Shown here one piece after another: positions 1 to 7,971 of a stretch of 42,771 bases of DNA. The stretch comes from Candidatus Poseidonia sp. (GTDB taxonomy: Archaea; Thermoplasmatota; Poseidoniia; Poseidoniales; Poseidoniaceae), in the NCBI GenBank assembly GCA_016778305.1, contig JADHPT010000013.1:1-42771 (forward strand), written 5' to 3'. The position numbers were made by a program, and so were the translations under genes. Position 1 is the first letter of the stretch. Every line of letters begins with the position of its first letter. The notes below the pieces were generated by a model, which was given only the letters and a program-made list of their open reading frames with translations, did not search any database and had not been told where the DNA came from.

Positions 1-38
1 GGGAAGACTTCTCAAACTCCGCCCGCTCTCATAACAAC

Positions 39-1532
39 ATGCGCCGAGGTCTACTCGCCCTTTGTTTGGTCGCAAGCATGATGCTTGCCGGGTGCTTTGG
101 TCCATCAAGCGCTTCATGGGGAGAGGGAAGTACAAGCGTTGATGTAGATTTAAACACGACATCTGCTGAAGTAAAGAGCACCCTATCGGGGAGTGCAACG
201 ACGATCTCGGATTTGATTCCCGTAGGCTGTGACCCGAGTACAGAAGCACCAAACGGTGGTAATTCATTGATTCAAGGAGGCGCGCCGGTGAGTTTTACTG
301 GATACCTCGCAGCCAGTCAGTTTTACACCGCGCACAACACCATCATGGGAGCCAAAGGGCTTGATTTCGGAGTTACCACCGCTGTAGCCATACAGTCGAT
401 GAGCTTCAACCAAGCCTCGGAGGTTGCCGATGGAGAAGGGGCCCGAATTGATGTCAAAGAATGGGTCGTTCCATTGAACCCCGAAACAGGTGCAGGCAGC
501 GTTGATATTGACGACTTGGACAGTGATTCTGATACAGAATGGTATGTTCTTGGGTTAGTACCTTCTTCTGAATCCATCCTATACGGCTTCATGGCCCTCG
601 ACGAGTGGCATCAAGCCGTTTCCATTGAAGGTTATCTTGTCGATGCTGGTGGCGATGGCACCGTCCCCCCTGGCTATAACAGCAGCTGGCACAGGACACG
701 TAATGACTGTTCAATGATGATTGGCGATGTGAACCGAGCGGATGCCTATGTCATCGTAACAGGAATTACCCTTGAAAGCGCTACCGTTTCTCAAAATGGA
801 GAAGCAGATGACGAATGGGTTCAGGGAGACGTTCCCATACTGGGGAGGTCTGGCTTCGTGATGTTCTTCCTTGTCTTTGGTCTTGGAGGTGCTTTTGGTG
901 CATTTATTTTCTCGCAACAAATGGTCATGAAATCAGCCAAGGATAGCATGAAGACCTTGATTGGTGATGAGGGAATGAAAAAGGCTGCCAGTGTAAAGAC
1001 GGAAGCCAAAGCAGCCAAAAAGGCAGGAATGGAATCTCCCACCGAGCGACAGGCTCGATTGGACAAGCAACGGAAGGCTGATGAAAAGAAAACCCCGAAA
1101 TCAACCCCTGAAAGGGAGACGAAGAAGGAGACTGGAGACGCCCTTGGTGGATTTGATCTCGACAGCGTTCTTGCCTCTACTGGAGTTCCTACCCGGGGCA
1201 AATCTGGCCCGCCCCAAAGAAAAACCTCGGTCGTTGTCACCGATGCTGCTCAAGAGATGGACCGCATGAACGTTAGCGATAGAACCACCACATCTGCTCC
1301 AAGTTCAATTCCGAACGTATCCTCTGTCCCCAAGGCCTCTTCTGTCACACCTTCGTCCAGCCGCTCACCACCAGTTACTGAAACGTCAGTGGAGCGCAAG
1401 CCTCCGGTAAAGCGACGCAGGGCGGTCAAGAAATCTGCTGAACCCCAGCCAGTAGCTGAGTCCAAGCCTCAAGCAAAACCTCGTGAAACCTTCGAGGACG
1501 AAGATGAGGATTTCTCAGACTTCTCATTCTGA
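39..1532 (+). CDS. Lipobox-bearing single-pass membrane protein, function unknown
   Basis: 497 aa from the ATG at 39. The N-terminus is a signal peptide with a lipobox (LAGC, cysteine about residue 19), so a lipid-anchored exported protein is likely. Residues 20-265 form an acidic, Asp/Ser/Thr-rich domain expected outside the cell. A hydrophobic stretch at about 270-292 (GFVMFFLVFGLGG...) should cross the membrane. The last 200 residues are a Lys/Glu-rich, then Ser/Pro/Thr-rich, probably disordered cytoplasmic tail ending in an acidic DEDEDFSDF-type segment. I recognise no enzymatic domain. The 3' end overlaps the convergent lipid-kinase gene by nine bases. The same outline (signal, ectodomain, one membrane segment, charged tail) recurs in other envelope proteins of this window. 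Gene call is firm; function is unknown. Confidence 0.8.
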   Translation: MRRGLLALCLVASMMLAGCFGPSSASWGEGSTSVDVDLNTTSAEVKSTLSGSATTISDLIPVGCDPSTEAPNGGNSLIQGGAPVSFTGYLAASQFYTAHNTIMGAKGLDFGVTTAVAIQSMSFNQASEVADGEGARIDVKEWVVPLNPETGAGSVDIDDLDSDSDTEWYVLGLVPSSESILYGFMALDEWHQAVSIEGYLVDAGGDGTVPPGYNSSWHRTRNDCSMMIGDVNRADAYVIVTGITLESATVSQNGEADDEWVQGDVPILGRSGFVMFFLVFGLGGAFGAFIFSQQMVMKSAKDSMKTLIGDEGMKKAASVKTEAKAAKKAGMESPTERQARLDKQRKADEKKTPKSTPERETKKETGDALGGFDLDSVLASTGVPTRGKSGPPQRKTSVVVTDAAQEMDRMNVSDRTTTSAPSSIPNVSSVPKASSVTPSSSRSPPVTETSVERKPPVKRRRAVKKSAEPQPVAESKPQAKPRETFEDEDEDFSDFSF

Positions 1533-2588
1533 CGGTACGATGATGTTCACCGCTTGAGGAAGTACCTTCATTGAAAGGGGAGTTGAACCGATGTTTTCTC
1601 CATCGATATTGATGGCCGTTGAGACCGATGTTTCAATTACCAACGACTTGAAACGGTGATAGTCAACGCGGGGATGAAATACATGACGGCCTTCGTTCTT
1701 CAACATTCCAAATGCTTTCAAGACATCACGGCGGGTCATTTTTTTCAAGATGCCGATGTCCATCCATCCGTCATCAACCGAAGCTCCTGGAGCAAGTGGG
1801 AGCTTTGAGCCGCCGGTTTGACTGTTTTGAACTAAAAACAACGTGAAATCATTGGTGATGGATTGGCCATCGAGGGTGAGTGTTGCTGTTCTTCGCTTAT
1901 TGGCTGCGATGGCCAAAAGAATACCGATATCATACCTTGCAGGCCCCATCCATCTCATCTTCTCGGCTTGAATCGTTGAATCAACACCTAATCCCCAGGT
2001 CACGAGATTGTGGCTATAATGCGTCATAGTGCCATCTTCGCTGCCTGGTAAACCCTTGACCAACTCAACTTCTGCAACGTCCAAACCCTGACGTTTTGAT
2101 CCGATGATGGCTTTGACCGCATCGCCTACGGAAGTGATTCCGAGGTCATGTGCCTGAGAATTTCCAGTTCCAGTAGGAATGATAGCGAAGGTCTCCTGTT
2201 CTTTAGGCCCTCGACCAAGTCGTCCGGTGATCACTTCAGAGAGTGTACCATCTCCACCAACCACTGCGATCACATCACCACGCTTGACCTCGAGATCTGA
2301 TGCTACTGAAATGAGGTGCCCACTGTAATCAGAATACGCAACCATTACCTCTACACCTGCTTGTTCAAGGAGTTCTTTGGCGTCACTTGCTCGTGCTCGC
2401 CCTTTTTTCTTCCCAGCAAAGGGATTGACCAGCATATGGACCCTTTGGGGAGTCTCCGCCGTCGCTGCCTTCTTGGTAAAAACAGATGCAAAGTAGGGAC
2501 GGTGAGCTCCTTTCTTGCGCCGTGTACCTTCGTCTGCTTCGAACGAAAGCGTTTCAGGGAAGCCGTCGTCATCGCTTGGCATGGTCAT
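1524..2588 (-). CDS. Diacylglycerol kinase / YegS-like lipid kinase family protein
   Basis: 354 aa. The family phosphorylates a lipid alcohol such as diacylglycerol or sphingosine with a nucleotide triphosphate at the cytoplasmic membrane face. After a poorly conserved, charged 45-residue N-terminus come the family marks: a glycine-rich NPFAGKKKG (about residues 56-64), the nucleotide-binding VVGGDGTLSEV (about 108-118) and PTGTGNSQAHDLGI (about 138-151). The C-terminal half shows the usual beta-sandwich with a LAPGASVDDGWMDIGIL stretch. Length suits the family. The start could be either of two ATGs six bases apart (2588 or 2582). The substrate cannot be told from sequence; in an archaeon it could be an archaeol-type or an acylglycerol lipid. 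A putative acyltransferase gene lies 4 kb away, which makes lipid metabolism worth considering. Confidence 0.82.
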   Translation of the reverse strand: MTMPSDDDGFPETLSFEADEGTRRKKGAHRPYFASVFTKKAATAETPQRVHMLVNPFAGKKKGRARASDAKELLEQAGVEVMVAYSDYSGHLISVASDLEVKRGDVIAVVGGDGTLSEVITGRLGRGPKEQETFAIIPTGTGNSQAHDLGITSVGDAVKAIIGSKRQGLDVAEVELVKGLPGSEDGTMTHYSHNLVTWGLGVDSTIQAEKMRWMGPARYDIGILLAIAANKRRTATLTLDGQSITNDFTLFLVQNSQTGGSKLPLAPGASVDDGWMDIGILKKMTRRDVLKAFGMLKNEGRHVFHPRVDYHRFKSLVIETSVSTAINIDGENIGSTPLSMKVLPQAVNIIVPSE

Positions 2589-2732
2589 GACAGGTTCGCT
2601 TTGTGCTTCAAGTCTTCTCTAACAGAGCGTATTCGGCTATAACTCATAGTGAATAATTTACCATTCATAGTGCATAAATCTCCGAAATTTGTGTAATGCC
2701 CTAGCCTCTCCAATACAAGAAGTCTTGAACTG
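2589..2732. promoter_or_regulatory. Divergent promoter region with paired direct repeats
   Basis: AT-rich spacer between the leftward lipid kinase gene and rightward ribD. It holds two near-identical copies of TCATAGTGnATAAnT, at 2644-2658 and 2665-2679. They are offset by 21 bases, close to two helical turns. The right copy ends in a TATA-like CATAAAT, suitably placed for ribD; on the other strand a TTATAG-like element near 2638 could serve the kinase gene. The arrangement resembles a tandem operator, but no regulator is identified. Confidence 0.4.
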
Positions 2733-3788
2733 GTGCATGGTGGGCGGCATGTGCAGGAAGCGTGGAGTGATACCGATCGCATGTTCATGGAACGTGCTCT
2801 CTTGGTCGCTGAACGGGGCCGGGGACAAGTAAGCCCCAATCCCTTGGTAGGCTGCGTACTTGTCAAAGAAGGCAAGGTCATCGCTGAAGGATGGCACGAT
2901 CACCTCGGTGGCCTCCATGCTGAGCAGATGGCAATTCACGATGCCGAAGAAAAGGGGCACTCTCCCAACGGTGCCACCGCCTATGTAACACTCGAGCCGT
3001 GCAATCATTACGGCCGTACACCTCCTTGCACAGAGGCCCTCATGTGGGCGGGAATAAAGGAAGTGGTCATCGCTCACGAAGACCCCAATCCAACCGTCCG
3101 AGGCAATGGACAATCCGTCCTTGGTGATGCAGGGATCACCACTCGGATTGGACTCATGCACGAAGAAGCCGCTGAACAAATGCATGGTTTCTTGCACTGG
3201 TGCAATCATCGAAGGCCTCTCATCACAGTCAAATTGGCCATTGACCGCACGGGTTCTGTAGACGACATATCTGGAGGTCCTGCACGATTCACATCACAGG
3301 GATGTCTCGAAAAGGTGCACGAGTTGCGCAGGGATTGTGATGCAGTCCTCGTTGGTGTTGAAACTGTCAACAGGGATAATCCCCAACTCAACGTCCGTTT
3401 GGTCCCTTCCACGCGCCAGCCACTCAGAGTGGTCATAGACCCAAACGGTCGCGTCGACGAGAAAGCGAAGCTGCTCAACGATGGTGGTGAAACGATGGTC
3501 GTTCAAAACGAGTTTTCAAGCCTTGAATCGTTGCTGAACCAGCTCGGTGATAGAGAGATTCAGCGCGTTCTCGTTGAAGGCGGGCCAACTACTGTTCACC
3601 ACTTTCTCGAAGCAGGCATGGTTGACGAATTCTTCTTGGTTCATGCAGATTGTCTGCATGAAGAACCGCTTCCTTCTGGAATCACACCCGCACTCTTGGA
3701 GCGTTCAGGCTTGACCCAATACGCTGAATTGGTTTGGGGGCAAGAACGAGTCGTTCACTATGTCAAATCGTCCTTAGCGGAGCGTTAG
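2733..3788 (+). CDS. ribD: Bifunctional riboflavin deaminase/reductase RibD
   Basis: 351 aa. In riboflavin synthesis it deaminates the pyrimidine intermediate and reduces the ribosyl side chain. The N-terminal half is a cytidine-deaminase fold: SPNPLVGCVLV (about residues 34-44), the zinc ligand and catalytic pair in HAEQ (H62, E64), and the other two zinc cysteines in EPCNHYGRTPPC (C90, C99). The C-terminal half (about 155-351) is the RibD reductase, with VKLAIDRTGS, AVLVGVETVNRDNP and VEGGPTTVHHFLEAGMVDE. Fusion of both domains is the bacterial layout; most archaea encode a stand-alone reductase (ArfC type). That suggests transfer from bacteria. The start at 2733 gives a short extra N-terminus; an internal ATG at 2781 also fits the family. 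The last 15 bases overlap the convergent next gene. Confidence 0.9.
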   Translation: MHGGRHVQEAWSDTDRMFMERALLVAERGRGQVSPNPLVGCVLVKEGKVIAEGWHDHLGGLHAEQMAIHDAEEKGHSPNGATAYVTLEPCNHYGRTPPCTEALMWAGIKEVVIAHEDPNPTVRGNGQSVLGDAGITTRIGLMHEEAAEQMHGFLHWCNHRRPLITVKLAIDRTGSVDDISGGPARFTSQGCLEKVHELRRDCDAVLVGVETVNRDNPQLNVRLVPSTRQPLRVVIDPNGRVDEKAKLLNDGGETMVVQNEFSSLESLLNQLGDREIQRVLVEGGPTTVHHFLEAGMVDEFFLVHADCLHEEPLPSGITPALLERSGLTQYAELVWGQERVVHYVKSSLAER

Positions 3789-4592
3789 GATTTCGTCCCA
3801 GCGATGCGATGACCCTTTTCGAAACAAATTTTCGTGGAAACTTCGTTGATTGATGTGTGCGCAGCGAGCCAAGCGGCCGCGGTGGTTGTAGCATCCTTGA
3901 CGAGCATGCACCAGCACCATGATGTCATTCAAATCAAGAGAAGGGCCCGTTGCAGCAGGAGTCGGTACGTTCACGTGTTCTGCTGTCCCGTCCCATTGGA
4001 CGTCCCCTTCATGAGGTGCTTGGAGGGTCATATCATGCTCAAAACGCAGATTGCCTTCACCAAGTCTTACCGGTCGCCATGAGCCTCGGATGCCGTTCTC
4101 AAGCCAGTTTTTGATGAGCATCAATTGGTCTTTAGAGGCCATGCCAATGTAGGCCAGTTCCCACCAGCCGGGAGTTCGTGCCAGTGTGACATGGTGAACG
4201 CCCGGGTAACTTTCACGAGGATCCAGCGCATCAGCCCACGTCCTACAGAGGCCCTCCAAGCGTACTGGGAGAAGAGGAAGGACTCCCATGCCAATGTCTT
4301 GAAGTCGATAGGGGTTTGCGAGTTCTCCAAGGAGGAGAACTGGTTTTCGTTCAGCTAAGGAAGGAGCCTCATGTGCGAGGAGGAGATCGCCAAGAGAAGT
4401 AGAATCGCTTCCAAAACCAGCGGCATAGGCTTGTACTTCCTCGCGATTCAATGGTTCGTCATGCGAAGCATTCGATGAAAATGAAGTCAAGGAAATGACG
4501 GCTTGCGTGGTGAATAAAAGAGGACGGTCGGGCAGAGGGATGGGGGAATTAGCCGGTGAATAAGGCCAAAGGCGAGGTGAAATGTCCTTCAT
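3774..4592 (-). CDS. Conserved-looking protein of unknown function
   Basis: 272 aa, soluble, no signal peptide or membrane segment. I do not recognise a family. A central stretch (VLLLGELANPYRLQDIG, about residues 84-100, then LLPVRLEGLCRTWADAL) and a later GVHHVTLARTPGWWELAYIGM vaguely recall the gamma-glutamylcyclotransferase-like fold, with its compact N-terminal strand followed by a leucine/glycine-rich segment. The usual YGS(N/L) signature is not clearly present, so this is only a weak guess. It is the last gene of a leftward run of five that begins with primase subunit PriL, 37 bases after the zinc-ribbon gene. Its end overlaps ribD by 15 bases. Confidence 0.65.
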   Translation of the reverse strand: MKDISPRLWPYSPANSPIPLPDRPLLFTTQAVISLTSFSSNASHDEPLNREEVQAYAAGFGSDSTSLGDLLLAHEAPSLAERKPVLLLGELANPYRLQDIGMGVLPLLPVRLEGLCRTWADALDPRESYPGVHHVTLARTPGWWELAYIGMASKDQLMLIKNWLENGIRGSWRPVRLGEGNLRFEHDMTLQAPHEGDVQWDGTAEHVNVPTPAATGPSLDLNDIMVLVHARQGCYNHRGRLARCAHINQRSFHENLFRKGSSHRWDEILTLR

Positions 4593-4629
4593 GGCCAGTC
4601 CTCTTCCCCATCCCTCAAGAAGTCCCCTC

Positions 4630-5052
4630 TCAATCCGTGTAGGTTACTTCGAACATGCATGAAGGGCATGTCACTTTGATCGGACGAATGTCAGGGATGC
4701 CAAGGGCGACCCCACAGGCTGAACAAAGAATGGCTTGAGCAACTTGTTCTCGGCGTTCTGCTGCATCTCGGCTAGGGTCGTACTCAAACCGAAATTGTTG
4801 CTTGTCAACCAAGGTTGCCCTGGAAGAAGAGGCGCTAACATCTGGGACATCTTTGTAGGCCGTATCCCAAGAAGACGGGTCTGTAGACCCGCCTGGGGTT
4901 GCTGATGTTTGAGTTCCAGAAGAAGTAATGAGGGCTCGGATGGTAGGCTCGTCGGTTTGGTATATCCTGCACAGACGGTCAATCTCGAGCATCTGTTCGT
5001 AACCGTCCATTGAGGCAAGGTTGGTTAATTCATGCTGCGGAATCTCCACCAT
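4630..5052 (-). CDS. Small protein with C-terminal zinc ribbon
   Basis: 140 aa. The N-terminal 40 residues look helical (EQMLEIDRLCRIYQTDEPTIRALI). A Ser/Thr/Pro-rich linker follows. The C-terminus carries two cysteine pairs, CSAC and CPSC, about 20 residues apart, as in a zinc ribbon. Such small ribbon proteins often bind nucleic acid or act as adaptors, but nothing here fixes a role. Starts with ATG at 5052. It sits between the DUF373 gene (78 bases upstream) and the unknown 272-residue gene in the leftward run that starts at the primase gene. Confidence 0.7.
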   Translation of the reverse strand: MVEIPQHELTNLASMDGYEQMLEIDRLCRIYQTDEPTIRALITSSGTQTSATPGGSTDPSSWDTAYKDVPDVSASSSRATLVDKQQFRFEYDPSRDAAERREQVAQAILCSACGVALGIPDIRPIKVTCPSCMFEVTYTD

Positions 5053-5130
5053 GACCTTGGTAAGTTCGACGATGCTTTAGGCGTTGAGGGTGGTTGTTCT
5101 GGTATTCAATCCCGAAAATCTTTTGTCCGA

Positions 5131-6252
5131 TTAAATGCCCCAATAACGGTCTGCTTGAGCCTGTTTGGCTTGCAAGGTGCGCACAATCGTGGTAACCATC
5201 CAAAGAACGACGACCCAAATAAGTGGAGTTGTCAAGTCGTTGAGAATCATTTCAACACTGAATTCATAGGATGTTCCGTCGAGAACTCGGATGGCGATGT
5301 CAAGGGCGGTGTTGAGGAAGGAGTAAACCACCATGCCAAAGACGCTGAGAACGAACAGACTTCCGGAGAAGGAACCTCGTTTGAGGCGTAGGAGCATGAA
5401 TCCTGCAGTGGATGTAAGGAAGGCGATCACCGTCCATGCTAGCGAAGAATGTATCACAGTGAGCCAAAGAACCGATGAAGTTTCTGCGAGTCCATCTTGA
5501 ACCCCGAATGCACGCCACCCCTCTGCAACAGCGAAGATGGCGCTGAAGAGTGTTGCAGTCCAGAGCAAGGAAGAAAACATGGCTGCATCTGCATTTTCCC
5601 TCATCTCTTGGATAACTCTGTTCACGGTTGATTCTATGCCGGCACCCTTGCTGAAGATGTAGAGGCCAACAACGAGGGGCAGGGCGCCAATTACCACTCC
5701 ACCGATCTCATTGGGAAGCATGATGCCGAGACCCATGATGGCCATGACAACACCGAATGGAATCATAATTTTCGCCCGCCATTTGGGGTCTTCAAGGGCT
5801 TTCACGATGTAATAATAAGTCCCCTCAATACCCTTGGATTGTTTGACAATCACCTTTTTTACGTGATCAATTCGAACTTGTGATTGTATGATGGGGAGAA
5901 CGCTTTCATCCTCTGCGCCATCCGTAACCAAGATGGCCTGATCGGGTTGGAACGCTGAGACGACTTCATCCAATTGAGCTGCTACCGCCCTGTCCGAGCG
6001 CATGCCTACTTTCTCGTCACCGGTCAAAATAGCAATCTCAATCTCATCGTCTTCGCCCTTGGCTTCCACGAGTTCGTCGTTTTTGGAGAGAGCACCCAAA
6101 ATCGCATTGGTATCGCTTTCTTCAGGGTCTGCGATACCCAATTTGAGGGCTGCAGTGAGCACTTGACGGCGCCCGACAACAGGTCCTCGAATGGAGGTTT
6201 TAATCCCCAAGTCATTATCTCTGTCAACAGTCAACACCAGCGTACGCGTCAC
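5131..6252 (-). CDS. DUF373 family membrane protein
   Basis: 373 aa, with a GTG start at 6252. The opening TLVLTVDRDNDLG and the N-terminal alpha/beta domain (to about residue 150), including AILTGDEKVG and QAILVTDGAEDESVLPIIQS, match the archaeal DUF373 family. The C-terminal half contains about six hydrophobic segments, starting with MIPFGVVMAIMGLGIML and EIGGVVIGALPLVVGLYIF. The likely layout is a cytoplasmic nucleotide- or ligand-binding-like domain fused to a polytopic membrane domain. The family is widespread in archaea; I know of no established function. It lies 83 bases downstream of the acyltransferase gene in the same leftward run. Confidence 0.85.
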   Translation of the reverse strand: MTRTLVLTVDRDNDLGIKTSIRGPVVGRRQVLTAALKLGIADPEESDTNAILGALSKNDELVEAKGEDDEIEIAILTGDEKVGMRSDRAVAAQLDEVVSAFQPDQAILVTDGAEDESVLPIIQSQVRIDHVKKVIVKQSKGIEGTYYYIVKALEDPKWRAKIMIPFGVVMAIMGLGIMLPNEIGGVVIGALPLVVGLYIFSKGAGIESTVNRVIQEMRENADAAMFSSLLWTATLFSAIFAVAEGWRAFGVQDGLAETSSVLWLTVIHSSLAWTVIAFLTSTAGFMLLRLKRGSFSGSLFVLSVFGMVVYSFLNTALDIAIRVLDGTSYEFSVEMILNDLTTPLIWVVVLWMVTTIVRTLQAKQAQADRYWGI

Positions 6253-6335
6253 CTTCGTCCCCCCTCCTTGGCAGACCTACCGACCTTCTTTCTTTCAACC
6301 CTTGCGCTTTGGAGTTAATTCTCTCCTTCGTTTCA

Positions 6336-7943
6336 TCACACTGAACGCAATTTGACAACGCTTGAGTCGTCCATCCCAGTAGGCGGGTCAACCCAATCCT
6401 CATCTCCCGGCAAGACCAAACCAGAACCATTCTCTACCAGGCGAGCCGCGAGGTCACGTTGCCGCTCGACCAGGGAAGACCAATCAGTTTCCTCATCCTT
6501 CCAGACATTCCATTGTTTGACATCACGCCAGCCACGTACCAACCGAGCGTACAATTTGAGATGGATGCGGGCGGAAATAGGCCACCACAATAAGAAGGCA
6601 GTGAAGACGAGAATTGATGGAAGTTGAGTGATGCTTTCCAACAACCAATGGCTGAGCAGTAATTCATTGATTGGGCTGGCTGCGTCGAGAAGGGACCAGG
6701 TCATGAATGCGGAGGCGAGCATCCACCATAATGGAAAGAAAACAACTGCTGAGAGAACTTTGATCGAGCCCAAAACAGAAGGTTGAATCGATTGTTTTTT
6801 CATCAACCAACTGAGCAAACCATTGCTTTTGTAGGGTACATAATTCCCCACGATAGCCCCCCATGTCACAAGGCCAAACATCCAAACCAGAGCCCAAAGC
6901 CAAATGACGAGGGCTTTACAATAGCCAAAAACGGTGATCTTATCGGGACGTGCATCAATATCGTAAGGGGTGATGCCACGACTCGTCAATTCAGCAAAAT
7001 GAGATTCGCAATCATCGGCCAATTGTTGCGTAAGATGTGGGTCTTCCTTGGCCATGTATTCCCAACCCGCTCTGAGCCTACGGGCACCAAGAACTGATTC
7101 TGCATAGGTCGGTTTGACCAATGAACCTCCCGATAGCCTCTGTTTTTCAGCATAAGCCAAACTTCGACCTTTCCAAATCATGGTACGTTCCCGCCAAGAT
7201 GTCGTTGAAAGATTGGCTCGTCTGAGTTCGACTTCAATGGCTTCGGTCACCTCATGTACCCATTGCCGATCCAGTTCGTCTTGTTCGATTTGATCGGCAA
7301 TAGACAACGGAATGGGCGGCAAATCCATGGCACGTTCAATGACCACGGCTGCACGTTCACGGAAGGTTTGAGATTCGGAATAGTGCAGTCCAATGGGGAC
7401 GAGTTGTGGCTCTGCGGTACCGTCAGCCGCCGCCTTTCTGCGTGCCGCAAGCAGCATGCGAGCAGCACCTGAGCGCACGCGCTTCACCTCTGAATCTGCG
7501 TGCGTTACCCCTTCTGGGAAGATCAACACGCGCCCCCCATCACCCAAACGATCCGAAAGGCCACTGAGCGTGGCTTTGTTTCTCGCTCTTGAGGCATCTT
7601 TGTCAGCAGAATCTTGTGGGCGTTCAATTGGAACAACGCCTGAGGCCCGTAACATGTGTGAAAGGATTGGTAATTTGAACAGAGTATGCTTCGCGACAGT
7701 GGTTAACTTCCCTGGCAGGGTGGCCATCATGAGCATCGGGTCAATCAATCCGCTCGGATGCCACGTGATGAACAGAACACCGCCTTCTGGGGGAAGGTTT
7801 TCATCATCAACGATGTTGATTTCTCTGAACCAAATATTGGTTAAGAATCTGAAAAACCTTCGCATGATACGGTATGAGAGGGGAAGTCGGCCCACTCCAT
7901 CACGTGTCGGGTCACGAAGCCAGCGCATGGGGGGGAGGTGCAT
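6336..7943 (-). CDS. Glycerol-phosphate/1-acylglycerol-phosphate acyltransferase-like membrane protein
   Basis: 535 aa. The N-terminal 280 residues carry the PlsC/GPAT acyltransferase marks: WHPSGLIDP (catalytic H62 and D68), SGVVPIER (about 101-108) and FPEGVTH (about 142-148). The HX5D spacing, rather than the common HX4D, together with FPEG followed by H and a downstream SGAARM, resembles the GPAT branch that includes the yeast GAT/SCT1 enzymes. The C-terminal 200 residues hold three or four hydrophobic segments (LVIWLWALVWMFGLVTW; VVFFPLWWMLAS; LPSILVFTAFLLWWP). The expected reaction is transfer of an acyl chain to a glycerol phosphate at the membrane. That is unusual for an archaeon, whose canonical lipids are isoprenoid ethers. 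It is 28 bases downstream of the PriL gene. Family is fairly certain; acyl acceptor and donor are unknown. Confidence 0.8.
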   Translation of the reverse strand: MHLPPMRWLRDPTRDGVGRLPLSYRIMRRFFRFLTNIWFREINIVDDENLPPEGGVLFITWHPSGLIDPMLMMATLPGKLTTVAKHTLFKLPILSHMLRASGVVPIERPQDSADKDASRARNKATLSGLSDRLGDGGRVLIFPEGVTHADSEVKRVRSGAARMLLAARRKAAADGTAEPQLVPIGLHYSESQTFRERAAVVIERAMDLPPIPLSIADQIEQDELDRQWVHEVTEAIEVELRRANLSTTSWRERTMIWKGRSLAYAEKQRLSGGSLVKPTYAESVLGARRLRAGWEYMAKEDPHLTQQLADDCESHFAELTSRGITPYDIDARPDKITVFGYCKALVIWLWALVWMFGLVTWGAIVGNYVPYKSNGLLSWLMKKQSIQPSVLGSIKVLSAVVFFPLWWMLASAFMTWSLLDAASPINELLLSHWLLESITQLPSILVFTAFLLWWPISARIHLKLYARLVRGWRDVKQWNVWKDEETDWSSLVERQRDLAARLVENGSGLVLPGDEDWVDPPTGMDDSSVVKLRSV

Positions 7944-7971
7944 TTCCTAACATTTAGAGGAATCTCCGAAC

